From assembly GCF_052060015.1 (NCBI RefSeq), contig NZ_JBPODZ010000010.1:1-64000 (forward strand): a stretch of 64,000 nucleotides of DNA, given 5' to 3'. The DNA comes from Arhodomonas sp052060015. Lineage in GTDB: Bacteria > Pseudomonadota > Gammaproteobacteria > Nitrococcales > Nitrococcaceae. Of this stretch, positions 34,373 to 42,206 are shown piece after piece. Made by a program: the position numbers and the translations under genes. Below the pieces are notes generated by a model. That model was given only the letters and a program-made list of their open reading frames with translations. It was not told the origin of the DNA and did no database searches. Every line of letters starts with the position of its first letter. Position 1 is the stretch's first letter.

Positions 34373-34699
34373 ATGGAGAACCCTTTCAAAAACATTGAGC
34401 TGAAGTTCTGGCCGGATTTCCTGTTGGCCATATCTGGTTTGGCCTTCGTTGTTTCGGTTGCCGCTATGTATTCTGGTGCCACGCTCGCTCGAAGCTTGTC
34501 GGTAGGTTTTTTCGGTCTTGTGCTATTTGGCATAGGAGGAAAGATTTCCCATCACCGGTTCAGAGATCCAAATATTCGAGAGAATAGCAACGCTTGGTTT
34601 TCGGGTTGGCGGCACAGCATGCTGGCAAACTTATTCGCTGCCATTGGTGTTATTATAGTTCTTCTATCTGTGTGGCTGATTTCCAAACCAAATGCCTAA
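34373..34699 (+). CDS. Small membrane protein (cassette gene 3)
   Basis: 108 aa from the ATG at 34373; a GTG two codons upstream is possible. Three transmembrane segments: FLLAISGLAFVVSVAAMYSG, LSVGFFGLVLFGIGG and LFAAIGVIIVLLSVWLI. The TAA stop falls inside the 5' core of the following attC site (GCCTAAC), a hallmark of integron cassette genes. Function unknown. Confidence 0.6.
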   Translation: MENPFKNIELKFWPDFLLAISGLAFVVSVAAMYSGATLARSLSVGFFGLVLFGIGGKISHHRFRDPNIRENSNAWFSGWRHSMLANLFAAIGVIIVLLSVWLISKPNA

Positions 34700-34775
34700 C
34701 AAGACCATCAACTCGGACCGCCAAGCCTTCCGCTACGCTTCAGGATTGCCGGCCGGTTATGGCTGTCGTTAGAAC
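34694..34775 (+). repeat. attC recombination site 2
   Basis: The 5' core GCCTAAC (34694-34700) and 3' core GTTAGAA (34768-34774) bracket a folded element. The inner arm CCATCAACTCGG pairs with CCGGTTATGG leaving two unpaired bases, the extrahelical-base signature that sets strand choice for integron integrases. A central stem-loop occupies 34718-34755. Length, cores and bulges all fit an attC site. Confidence 0.75.
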
Positions 34776-34804
34776 TCTGAGAATCTGAGAAGGAGCGGTA
34801 TACC

Positions 34805-35278
34805 GTGCCAGATCCAACACAAGCGATTCCGGTGTGGGTTGCTTATCTTTCCGCGCTCCTGACGCCGACCATAGCGATCCTTGGCTCAGTGATCGGGTTC
34901 CTCCAGTGGAGGACTAATCGTAACCGCCTGAAGCACGAGCTTTTTGATCGCCGATATGAGCAGTTCGAAGTAGTCAGGAACTTCCTCGGATCAATCATGT
35001 CATCAGGAAAAGCCACTGACGAGAGGCAGTTCAAATACCTGTCGGGCACTCGAGGGGTCAGATTCGTCTTCGACAAGGAACTGGCCGAGTATTTGGATGC
35101 GCAAGTGTGGAGACCGGCTATCGAGCTAGCCTGTCTCGATGGAGAACTTCAAGGTGTCCCTGTTGGTGAGGAGCGGTCGAGGAACGTGAGACGGCAATCG
35201 GAGCTCAAAAGACAGCTCTATCACGAACTGGAAACTCTTGATGATATATTTGCGAAGTACCTTCAGTTACACCACTAG
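34805..35278 (+). CDS. Hypothetical single-pass membrane protein (cassette gene 4)
   Basis: 157 aa from a GTG at 34805, with AAGGAG about 11 nt upstream. One N-terminal transmembrane helix (VAYLSALLTPTIAILGSVIGFL) is followed by a basic QWRTNRNRLKHELFDRRYEQFE helix and a soluble helical domain. The layout resembles the many cytosol-facing single-pass hypothetical proteins found in mobile elements; function unknown. It lies between attC sites 2 and 3 and ends 2 nt before the latter. Confidence 0.6.
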   Translation: MPDPTQAIPVWVAYLSALLTPTIAILGSVIGFLQWRTNRNRLKHELFDRRYEQFEVVRNFLGSIMSSGKATDERQFKYLSGTRGVRFVFDKELAEYLDAQVWRPAIELACLDGELQGVPVGEERSRNVRRQSELKRQLYHELETLDDIFAKYLQLHH

Positions 35279-35280
35279 CC

Positions 35281-35340
35281 TTCTAACAAAATGCTCACGC
35301 CGATGCGAGATTCTTCGCGCGGCTTAGCGTTCCGTTGAAC
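35281..35340 (+). repeat. attC recombination site 3
   Basis: The site runs from TTCTAAC to GTTGAAC (which matches GTTRRRY), about 60 nt. ATGCTCACGCCG faces CGCGGCTTAGCGT with bulges, and GCGAGATTCTTCGC forms the loop stem. Right after it a truncated ADP-ribosylglycohydrolase reading frame begins, so this site marks the right end of the cassette block. Confidence 0.65.
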
Positions 35341-35541
35341 GTCCACTTTTGGCCGTGAAGAGACGCTGAGCCTGCTGGAGACGGCGGTGCGGCTGGCCCG
35401 CCGCGATCCGGACCGCCGCAAGGCCCTGGTCACCCTCGGCGAGGGCTGGGTGGCGGAGGAGGCGCTGGCCATCGCGCTGTACTGCGCGCTCTCCCGGGAT
35501 GACTTCGAGGCGGCGGTGATACTGGCGGTCAGCCGCGGCGG

Positions 35542-36810
35542 TGAGGTGGACCCATTGGCCTGGACAGGTCAGCGGGGTGTAGAAGTAAACCTCCGCCCTT
35601 CTCAGTGGCCGATGCTGGGGCATTATGCAAGCCCATAGGCTTCGGCCGGTGTTGCCTGCGCCAAGCCCTGGTTGGGCCGGCGGTAGTTGAAATACTCGAA
35701 GTAGGTGTCCAGCCCTTCGAGCAGGGTTGCGACCTCCGCGAACTCGTGCGGATAGACCAGTTCGTACTTGACGCTGCGCCAGAGGCGCTCGACAAAGATG
35801 TTGTCGTAGACGCGCCCTCGGCCATCCATGCTGATCGACACCTCGGCGGCCTTCAACCGCTGCGTGAACGCCTCGCTGGTGAATTGCGTGCCTTGGTCTG
35901 TGTTGAAGATCCCGGGCGTGCCGAAGCGTTGCAGTGCCCGCTCCAGCGCCTCCAGGCAGAACGCGGTGTCCAAGCTCCCAGGCCAGAACGAACCGGCTGT
36001 GCCAGTCGATGATGGCCACCAGATACATGAAGCCGACGGGCATTGGAACGAAGGTGATATCGGCCGCCCAAGCATCGTTCGGCTGCCGGGGCGGGCACTC
36101 CCGCAGCAGGTAGGGATACACCGGATGCTGTGGCTGCTTGCGGCTTGTGTGTGGACCCGGCGCAATCGCCTGCAGCCCCATCATGCGCATCAGCCGCTGC
36201 GTGCGCTTGCGATTGATCCGCCAGCCCTGCCGGCGCAGCGCTGCCGTCATCTGCCGGGAGCCGTACCACGGCGTGTCCAGATACTGCCGGTCGATCGCCT
36301 CCATCAGCGCGATCTGCTCGGCGGACGCCGCCACCGGCTGGTAGTAGTACGTGCTCCGCGGCAGACCCAGAAGCCGGCATTGCCGCGAGACCGAAAGCCG
36401 CGGATGATGGGGTTCGATCAACCATCGCCGGTCACGACTCCGGGCTGGCAGATTTTTTTTCAACCATGCCAGCTCCATGTCCAGGCGCCCGATCTGCTCA
36501 TAGGCACGCGCCAATTCCGCTTCCTGATCCTTGTGCCTCTCCCGTCGCGCACCGGATTGAAAGAGCTCGCCGGCGTTGTCGCGCAGTTGCGCCTTCCATT
36601 GAGCAACCTGCGTCGGGTGGATCCCATACTCGCGAGCCAGCTCCTGGCTGGTCTTCATGCCCATGAGTGCGTCCAGAGCCACCTTGGCCTTGAACTCCGG
36701 GCTGTGCCGCTTGCGCTTCGCTGCCATCGTCCAACAACCTCCGCGTGTTGGCTCCATCGTAACGCGGACGGTTTACTTCACGACCTGTCCAGTTTTCGGG
36801 GTCCACTTCA
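35542..36810 (-). mobile_element. IS3-family insertion sequence (1269 bp)
   Basis: Terminal inverted repeats: TGAGGTGGACCC... CTGGACAGGTC at the left, and TGAAGTGGACCCC... CTGGACAGGTC (reverse strand) at the right. The flanks share CGG as a 3-bp target duplication. The element sits inside an ADP-ribosylglycohydrolase gene. Its transposase is frameshifted, so this copy is probably inactive by itself. Confidence 0.85.
35623..36727 (-). pseudogene. IS3-family transposase (OrfAB), frameshifted
   Basis: It starts at the ATG at 36727 (MAAKRKRHSPEFKAKVALDA) with an OrfA-type helix-turn-helix. An A8 tract (36453-36460) lies at the usual OrfA/OrfB frameshift point, and here OrfA and OrfB are already in one frame. 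The DDE integrase core begins (AADITFVPMPVGFMYLVAIIDWHSR) but the frame changes near 35970. The rest (TDQGTQFTSEAF, VERLWRSVKYE, NYRRPNQGL) is in another frame. Comparing the join WEL / SLDTAFCLEAL with the family suggests a small internal deletion. Confidence 0.85.
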
Positions 36811-37059
36811 CGGCGACAGCGACTCCACCGGCGCCATCTGCGGCAACCTGCGCGGCGCCGAGCGAGGCCGGCGCGGCATCCCGGATCACTGGTGGGACGC
36901 TGAAAACCTGGAGCTGTGGAGGACGCTGCTGATCACCGCCGTCGAGCTGCGCCGGCTCACCGGCCTCGACGATAACGCCTGGCAGGAGATCGCCGAGCTC
37001 TTTCCCCTGGAGTGATGGTTCTGCAATGCTGCGGCTGACAGGGAGCGGGAGGCGATGAC

Positions 37060-37242
37060 ATGCCAATGGAATACGCGCTAATGGGCGTGCAGGTGATTGC
37101 TGTGCTCTTCGGCCTCGGCGTCCTCGCGTGGGCGCTTGCGTCGCGGCGCTCCTATGAACGGGAACGCAAGGCACGATCACATACTCGGGCCCACGATGGC
37201 GCCGGATCGGACGGGGAGCACCCCCGCGGAAACGGGGGATAG
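37060..37242 (+). CDS. Small single-pass membrane protein
   Basis: 60 aa from the ATG at 37060. One hydrophobic helix (ALMGVQVIAVLFGLGVLAWALA) is followed by a basic, then Gly-rich tail. It has GGGAGG about 6-11 nt upstream. It could be a short membrane peptide gene or a chance frame; nothing in the context decides. Confidence 0.35.
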   Translation: MPMEYALMGVQVIAVLFGLGVLAWALASRRSYERERKARSHTRAHDGAGSDGEHPRGNGG

Positions 37243-37325
37243 GGTTCCACCCGAGCCCTGACAACGGGAATTGCCTTCGCGCTGAAGCAGTGGCAGCCAG
37301 CGAGGGGCTCAGAGAGCCAAGGCGT

Positions 37326-38135
37326 CTACCCTCCGAAGGGTATTCCAGTGTTCCCTTGCCAGGAAATACTCCGTTGATATGTACGCCCGACCGGCACCTC
37401 CCGTCCATCGGTGAGCAGGATGCTCAGGCGACCATTGCTTCGATTGACTCGTTCCACCGCCGCGTGGGCAACCCACCAAGAGCGGTGCACGCGTTGGCCG
37501 AGCGCACCGAGCTCCCGGGCGGCATCCTCCATCCGGCAGAGTAAGAGTTGTTGTCCCCCACTCGTGTGGACCACGAGGTAATGGTCCTGCATCTGCAGAC
37601 AGAGCAGTTCGCCGGCGATGGGGTCCCCGAGCCGCTGAAAAAACAGGTTCCCCGTCGTGGGCGAATCGCCGGATTCCGTCTCATCCGGAGCCGGAGACAC
37701 ACCACCGCCGGCGGGGTCGGGCGCCTCGGACGCATTCAGATAAAACACCACGGAGAGTACCGCGCATACCAGGAATACCTTCCAGAACAGGCCGATGATG
37801 CTCTCCCCGGGAAGACCGGCAATGGAGCCCGCAGTATGCACCACGCCGGTCGCCGGTATGGCGGCAAGCAGGCTGCCCGCCAGGGGCACCATCAACGAGC
37901 GTGCGGGGGCCTTGTCACTGATCCAGGCGTCCAGGCGGCGCACGGCAAGGTCGCAGAGGACCCAGTTCACCAACACGATACTCAGCCAGTAGGTGATGCG
38001 AGCGGGCCAGGCCAGCGCCTGGAACGTTCCGAACGGCCCCAGCAGCCCCAGGATCACGCCAGCGGCCGCGGGTGGACCCACCAGCACCGCGTGTCGCCAC
38101 CATTCACGCATCGTGACTGCGGTGCTGGACGCCAT
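37326..38135 (-). CDS. Membrane-bound LytTR-family transcriptional regulator
   Basis: 269 aa. The N-terminal half has about four transmembrane helices (AVLVGPPAAAGVILGLLG, ITYWLSIVLVNWVLCDLAV, LMVPLAGSLLAAIPATGVV, IIGLFWKVFLVCAVLSVVFYL). A linker follows, then a C-terminal LytTR DNA-binding domain (LLCLQMQDHYLVVHT...VHRSWWVAHAAVERVNRSNGRLSILLTDGREVPVGRTY). Such membrane LytTR proteins act as one-component regulators, often of a neighbouring transporter. The divergent DUF418 gene starts 95 nt away and may be its target. Confidence 0.85.
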   Translation of the reverse strand: MASSTAVTMREWWRHAVLVGPPAAAGVILGLLGPFGTFQALAWPARITYWLSIVLVNWVLCDLAVRRLDAWISDKAPARSLMVPLAGSLLAAIPATGVVHTAGSIAGLPGESIIGLFWKVFLVCAVLSVVFYLNASEAPDPAGGGVSPAPDETESGDSPTTGNLFFQRLGDPIAGELLCLQMQDHYLVVHTSGGQQLLLCRMEDAARELGALGQRVHRSWWVAHAAVERVNRSNGRLSILLTDGREVPVGRTYQRSISWQGNTGIPFGG

Positions 38136-38230
38136 TCACGAAAAAATCCCGTCGCCCGCGAAACTTACGTTGGCCGCCATCCATACCCCACCTACGGTTC
38201 CGGGAAACCTCACACGAAGGAGCCGCGTCC

Positions 38231-39463
38231 ATGTCCGCATCGGCATCCAGCACTGCCCGCATCGACAGCCTCGATGTGCTCCGGGGATTCGCCATCCTCG
38301 GCATCCTGGTGATGAACATCCAGGCCTTTTCCATGGTCAGTCAAGCCTATCTCAACCCGACCCTCGGAGAGAGCCTGACCGGTTCCGATTTCTGGCTCTG
38401 GGCGATCGCTCACGTGGGGTTCGACTCGAAATTTCTGGCGCTCTTTGCCGCGCTCTTCGGTGCCGGAATGGTGGTCATGGCCGAGCGTTCCGAAGCCGAT
38501 GGCGCGGGCCCCTGGCGCCAGCACACGCGACGGATGGCTATCCTGGCCCTGATTGGTATGGTCCACGCCTACGGCATCTGGTACGGCGACATCCTCTTCA
38601 TCTATGCCGTCGTCGGCATGGTGGCGTTCACTTTCCGCAGGGCCTCCATTCATCGCCTGCTCGCCCTCGCCGCCCTGTTCTATGCCGTACCGGTAGTGAT
38701 GGGGCTGGCGATGACGGGGCTGTTTCTTATCATGCCTGGACCGGGGTACGAGGCCACCGTGGCCGCGTACTGGCAGCCTCCGGCCGAGGCCATTGCCGCC
38801 CAACACGACGCCTACCGCAGCGGCTGGCTCGGCCAGATGGCGCAGCGTGTCCCCGATGCGGCCACCATGCACCTGCTCGCGCTGCCAACCGAAGAGGGCT
38901 GGCGCGTGCTCGGGTTGATGCTTGCCGGGATGGCCGCGCTGAAGGGTGGGCTGCTGACCGGTGCCTGGCCGCTGCGTCGCTACGTTCGCACCGGCGTGCT
39001 CAGCGCGGCCTTCGGGTTACCCCTCGTCATCGCCGGCATACTGTTCAACCAGGCCACGGGCTGGGAGATGACCACCTCGCTCTACCTCGGCACCCTGTTC
39101 AACCACCTGGGCGCTCCGCTGGTGACACTGGCCTGGGTCTGCGGAGCGCTCATCGTGCTCAAACAAGGGCTGTGGGCGCCGCTGCTAGCCCGGTTGCGTG
39201 CGATCGGCAGGACGGCCCTAAGCTGTTATCTCCTGACCAGCCTGCTCGCCACCACCGTATTCTACGGCCACGGGCTCGGACTGTTCGGGCGCGTGGACCG
39301 CATCGACCAGATCCTGATCGTCCTCGGAGTATGGACGGTCCTTCTCGTCGTTGCCCCCGCATGGCTGCGCCGTTTCGAGATGGGGCCCGTGGAGTGGCTG
39401 TGGCGGTGGGGCGTGAAAGGTGAACAACCGGCACTGCGACGGCAGGCAGCTCCGATCCTGTAG
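38231..39463 (+). CDS. DUF418/YeiB-family membrane protein
   Basis: 410 aa, with AAGGAG 8 nt before the ATG. It opens RIDSLDVLRGFAILGILVMNIQAF, the DUF418/YeiB (acyltransferase-3-related) start, and has about ten transmembrane segments. The FALFGAGMVVM, RRMAILALIGMVHAY and C-terminal WLRRFEMGPVEWLWRW motifs of DUF418 are present. The family is thought to be linked to acyl-transfer or transport in the inner membrane; the substrate is not known. It is transcribed divergently from the membrane LytTR regulator. Confidence 0.88.
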   Translation: MSASASSTARIDSLDVLRGFAILGILVMNIQAFSMVSQAYLNPTLGESLTGSDFWLWAIAHVGFDSKFLALFAALFGAGMVVMAERSEADGAGPWRQHTRRMAILALIGMVHAYGIWYGDILFIYAVVGMVAFTFRRASIHRLLALAALFYAVPVVMGLAMTGLFLIMPGPGYEATVAAYWQPPAEAIAAQHDAYRSGWLGQMAQRVPDAATMHLLALPTEEGWRVLGLMLAGMAALKGGLLTGAWPLRRYVRTGVLSAAFGLPLVIAGILFNQATGWEMTTSLYLGTLFNHLGAPLVTLAWVCGALIVLKQGLWAPLLARLRAIGRTALSCYLLTSLLATTVFYGHGLGLFGRVDRIDQILIVLGVWTVLLVVAPAWLRRFEMGPVEWLWRWGVKGEQPALRRQAAPIL

Positions 39464-39464
39464 T

Positions 39465-39836
39465 GCTTCGCGTATGCCTGCTTCGATCATGGAGAGGTAC
39501 GCCTTGTTGATACCGGCGGCCCGGACCACCGTTTAGGGAGACGCTTACCCTCCCGGATCGGGCCGTCCGGCTCACCTCGGCGGGGGCGGGATCACCATCC
39601 TGCCCTCCCAGCAATCGGGTGAGCGGGCGCTGGCCCACGAAGAGTAGATGCTGACCAGGTCGGTGGATCCAGGTGGCAGCAGCATCCTCACGGGGCAACA
39701 GTAGCTGCAGCGCGTTGTAGATCCCCAGCAGCAAGCTCAGACGCTCGAGCCGGTTGCGGTCTGGACTTCCCCCGCACCCTGACCACCGCCGTACCGAAAG
39801 GCTCAAAGCACGGCAGACGTCTCCGAACGGGCGCAT
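39465..39836 (-). pseudogene. MbcA/ParS/Xre-type antitoxin remnant
   Basis: A minus-strand frame reads DRNRLERLSLLLGIYNALQLLLP...AATWIHRPGQHLLFVGQRPLTRLLGG, the toxin-binding MbcA/ParS (DUF2384-like) domain. It lacks a proper N-terminus and the usual final VRRYL helix. Next to it another frame reads VRAAGINKAYLSMIEAGIRE, a piece of an Xre helix-turn-helix. No RES-domain or other toxin gene remains. This is toxin-antitoxin debris at the right edge of the accessory region. Confidence 0.6.
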
Positions 39837-39893
39837 CTGCGGGGTGGGTTCGGGAGGCGAACGGCGGCCGGGGACTGGCCGCCGACTGGATCG

Positions 39894-40691
39894 CTATAGG
39901 TCCACGGTGGTGAACACTGGCCCCTGCGCCGTGACATAGCCCCCGTCGACGACGAGGGTCTCGCCGGTCACGAAGCTCGCCGCGTCGCTTGCCAGGAAGA
40001 GCGCGGTGCGCGCTACCTCCTCGGGTTCACCGAAACGGCCCATGGGGGTGGAGCGCGTGACCGCGGAGACGTATTTCTCCGATTGCAGCGCCGGGCCGGT
40101 CATGCCGGTCCGCACGGAGCCGGGCAGGATGGCGTTACAGCGGATACCGCGGTCACCGAACTCGTAGGCGATGGAGCGGGTGAGCGCGATCACCGCAGCC
40201 TTGCTCGCGTTGTACGCAGTGACGGGGCCCAGGTGCGGCGGCCCACCGCCCACCAGGGCGGCGACCGAGGACTGGTTGATGATGGCGCCCCTCCCACCGG
40301 CCAGCATCAACGGCATGGCAGCCCGGCAGCACCAGAAGGTGCCGTCCAGGTTGATCCGCATGACCGTGGCCCAGTCCGCGGGGTCGACGTCCAAGAGGCC
40401 CCCGAGGGGTCCCGAAACACCCGCGTTGTTGTACAGCACGTCGAGCCGGCCGTATTCCGCCTCGATCCGGGTCATCATGGCCTGAATCTGCTCCGACTCA
40501 CTGACGTCGCAGGCCAGGCCGAGGGCTGTGCCGCCGGCGGCGGCGATCCGGTGGGCCGTTTCCTCAGCGGTGGTGGCATTGACGTCGGTGACGACCACGG
40601 AGGCACCTTCGCAGGCGAACAGCTCCGCGGCGGCGCGACCGATGCCGCTACCGGCACCGGTGACCAGGGCGATCTTGTTGGCGAGTTGCAT
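39894..40691 (-). CDS. Short-chain dehydrogenase/reductase
   Basis: 265 aa, classical SDR: cofactor motif TGAGSGIG (residues 11-18), an Asp after beta-2 (VVVTDVN) favouring NAD(H), NNAG, catalytic Ser in NQSSVAA and Y-N-A-S-K. The C-terminal SDAASFVTGETLVVDGGYV motif is intact. It lies 63 nt after the cupin dioxygenase gene on the same strand, so it probably acts on a related alcohol or ketone substrate. The exact substrate cannot be read from sequence. Confidence 0.9.
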   Translation of the reverse strand: MQLANKIALVTGAGSGIGRAAAELFACEGASVVVTDVNATTAEETAHRIAAAGGTALGLACDVSESEQIQAMMTRIEAEYGRLDVLYNNAGVSGPLGGLLDVDPADWATVMRINLDGTFWCCRAAMPLMLAGGRGAIINQSSVAALVGGGPPHLGPVTAYNASKAAVIALTRSIAYEFGDRGIRCNAILPGSVRTGMTGPALQSEKYVSAVTRSTPMGRFGEPEEVARTALFLASDAASFVTGETLVVDGGYVTAQGPVFTTVDL

Positions 40692-40754
40692 GGGGTGTGG
40701 GTTCCTTGGTTGGTGCGGTGCCCCGGCGCCCGTGCGGGGCGACGGGGCGTCGGA

Positions 40755-41225
40755 TCACGAGCGCGGGACGCCTTCGAGGTGGCGGAAGGCGTTGTTGGCC
40801 CTGGCCTGCTCGACCATCCAGTCGACGTCGACCACCCCGGCAACGGAGCCGTCCTCGTTGTAGCCGACCACGCAGCCGTGCATGAAGCCGAGAAGCGTGC
40901 AGCCATCGCTGTGAATGGTGGGGGTGTGCGCGACGCCGCCGGCCTCGCACATGTAGTCACCCTCGCGCACCGTGCCGTGCTCGTAGGAGAACCCGCCCTG
41001 CAGGATCAGGGCGTTGGCCGCGCCGATGTGCTTGTGCACCGTCTCCGGCGCGTCCGGGTCGATACGCAGCAGGATGCACGTGTACGAGTGGTTGCGGTCG
41101 TAGTCGAGCAGCTTGAACCAGGTGCCCGGCAGGGCCCACTCCGTCCAGGGGACCTGCTCCGCGCGGACGATGGTCGAGCCATCGTCCCAGCACTCGTGGC
41201 CAAGGTGTTTCGTGGTGGTTTCCAT
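40755..41225 (-). CDS. Cupin dioxygenase (dihydroxyacetophenone/acetylacetone dioxygenase-like)
   Basis: 156 aa from the ATG at 41225. It has a single cupin fold with metal-ligand pattern ETVHKHIGAANALILQGG...YEHGTVREGDYMCEAGGVAHTP. The overall sequence (WTEWALPGTWFKLLDYDRNHSYT) resembles ChrR-like cupins such as 2,4'-dihydroxyacetophenone dioxygenase and acetylacetone-cleaving dioxygenase, Fe(II) enzymes that split a C-C bond next to a carbonyl. With the SDR it suggests oxidation of an alcohol to a ketone and then cleavage. It is divergent from the LuxR-type gene. Confidence 0.75.
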   Translation of the reverse strand: METTTKHLGHECWDDGSTIVRAEQVPWTEWALPGTWFKLLDYDRNHSYTCILLRIDPDAPETVHKHIGAANALILQGGFSYEHGTVREGDYMCEAGGVAHTPTIHSDGCTLLGFMHGCVVGYNEDGSVAGVVDVDWMVEQARANNAFRHLEGVPRS

Positions 41226-41411
41226 GGTTACGTCTCCTGTTCGACGACTAGGGTTGGAAGGCAGGGATGACCGCACGGCCGCGGGGTGGCAACCCCGAGG
41301 GTCCGCGGACTGGGTCCTTGCGCCGGTAGCGCAGCGCGACGTTCTGGAGTCCCGGGAAACCTCGTGCCATAGTGGCGCCTTCGGATTCGTTCCCCGGGGG
41401 CTGGGCGTTCT

Positions 41412-42206
41412 GTGCGAAACGACCCCATCTGCGAGCAGATCACGAGCAGCGACAGCCTCGCGGCGGCGATGGACACCCTCGGCGGCCGCGCCGCCGACCT
41501 GGGGTTCATCGCCGTTCACTACGTCCTCCTGGCCCAGCTGCGCAGCCCCGACGGCGGGCCGGCCCCCCAGATGGCCTCCATGGGCTTCGGGGTCGTGCGC
41601 CAGGCCCGCGAGTGGATGGCCTACGTCGAGCAGCAGCAGCGCTACGTCGCCTGGCCGCTGCATGGCATGGCGATGGCCACCACCCTGCCATTCAGCTGGC
41701 AGTTCACCCTCGGCGAGCGCTGCAGCTGGAAGGTGCTGGACGGCGGCTCGACGCTGCCACGCTCCGACCTGCCGCTGCGCGGCGGCGAGGTCGGCATCCT
41801 GCGCGCCTGCAAGAACCGCACGGGCGTGGACCGGGGTTTGACCGTTCCGCTCCACGACTCCGCGGGCCGCTTCGGGATCCTCAACTTCGTGACCCCGGAC
41901 ACCGGGGTCCTGGAGCACATCGACCCGACGCCGCTGTGGCTGGCGGCCCACCATTTTCACGACCTGGTGCGGGCCAACAGCCGCGAGGTCGCCCTGCGGT
42001 CGTTCGAGATCACGAATCGCCAACTCGAGTGCCTCCGGTATGCGGCCCTGGGGAAGACCAACGCCGAGATCGGCGCGATCCTCGGTGTTTCCCAGACGAC
42101 GGTACGGTTTCACCTGGACACCGCCGCCGAGCGTCTGAATGCGGCGAACCGCGTCAACCTGGTCGCCAAAGCGGTGCAGACCGGGCTCGTGGAGCGGATC
42201 CTGTAG
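41412..42206 (+). CDS. LuxR-family transcriptional regulator
   Basis: 264 aa from a GTG at 41412. The N-terminal 180 residues resemble an autoinducer-binding-type alpha/beta sandwich (REWMAYVEQQQRYVAWPLHGMAM, LTVPLHDSAGRFGILNFVT). The C-terminal LuxR helix-turn-helix (ITNRQLECLRYAALGKTNAEIGAILGVSQTTVRFHL) is intact. It is encoded between the divergent cupin/SDR genes and the converging RND operon, and probably responds to a small molecule of this pathway. Its end overlaps the RND gene end by about 50 nt, tail to tail. Confidence 0.85.
   Translation: MRNDPICEQITSSDSLAAAMDTLGGRAADLGFIAVHYVLLAQLRSPDGGPAPQMASMGFGVVRQAREWMAYVEQQQRYVAWPLHGMAMATTLPFSWQFTLGERCSWKVLDGGSTLPRSDLPLRGGEVGILRACKNRTGVDRGLTVPLHDSAGRFGILNFVTPDTGVLEHIDPTPLWLAAHHFHDLVRANSREVALRSFEITNRQLECLRYAALGKTNAEIGAILGVSQTTVRFHLDTAAERLNAANRVNLVAKAVQTGLVERIL

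Larger units (their letters stand above)
35341..37015 (+). pseudogene. ADP-ribosylglycohydrolase gene, truncated and IS-interrupted
   Basis: Two pieces join across the IS3 element: 35341-35541 (TLGEGWVAEEALAIALYCAL, ending AVSRGG) and 36811-37015 (starting DSDSTGAICGNLRGA, ending AWQEIAELFPLE). Removing the IS and one CGG duplication restores the reading frame RGG-DSDSTG. That is the family's signature metal-binding motif with two Asp residues. The 5' two-thirds are missing at the attC junction. Such enzymes remove ADP-ribose from proteins or nucleic acids; this copy cannot work. Confidence 0.85.
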
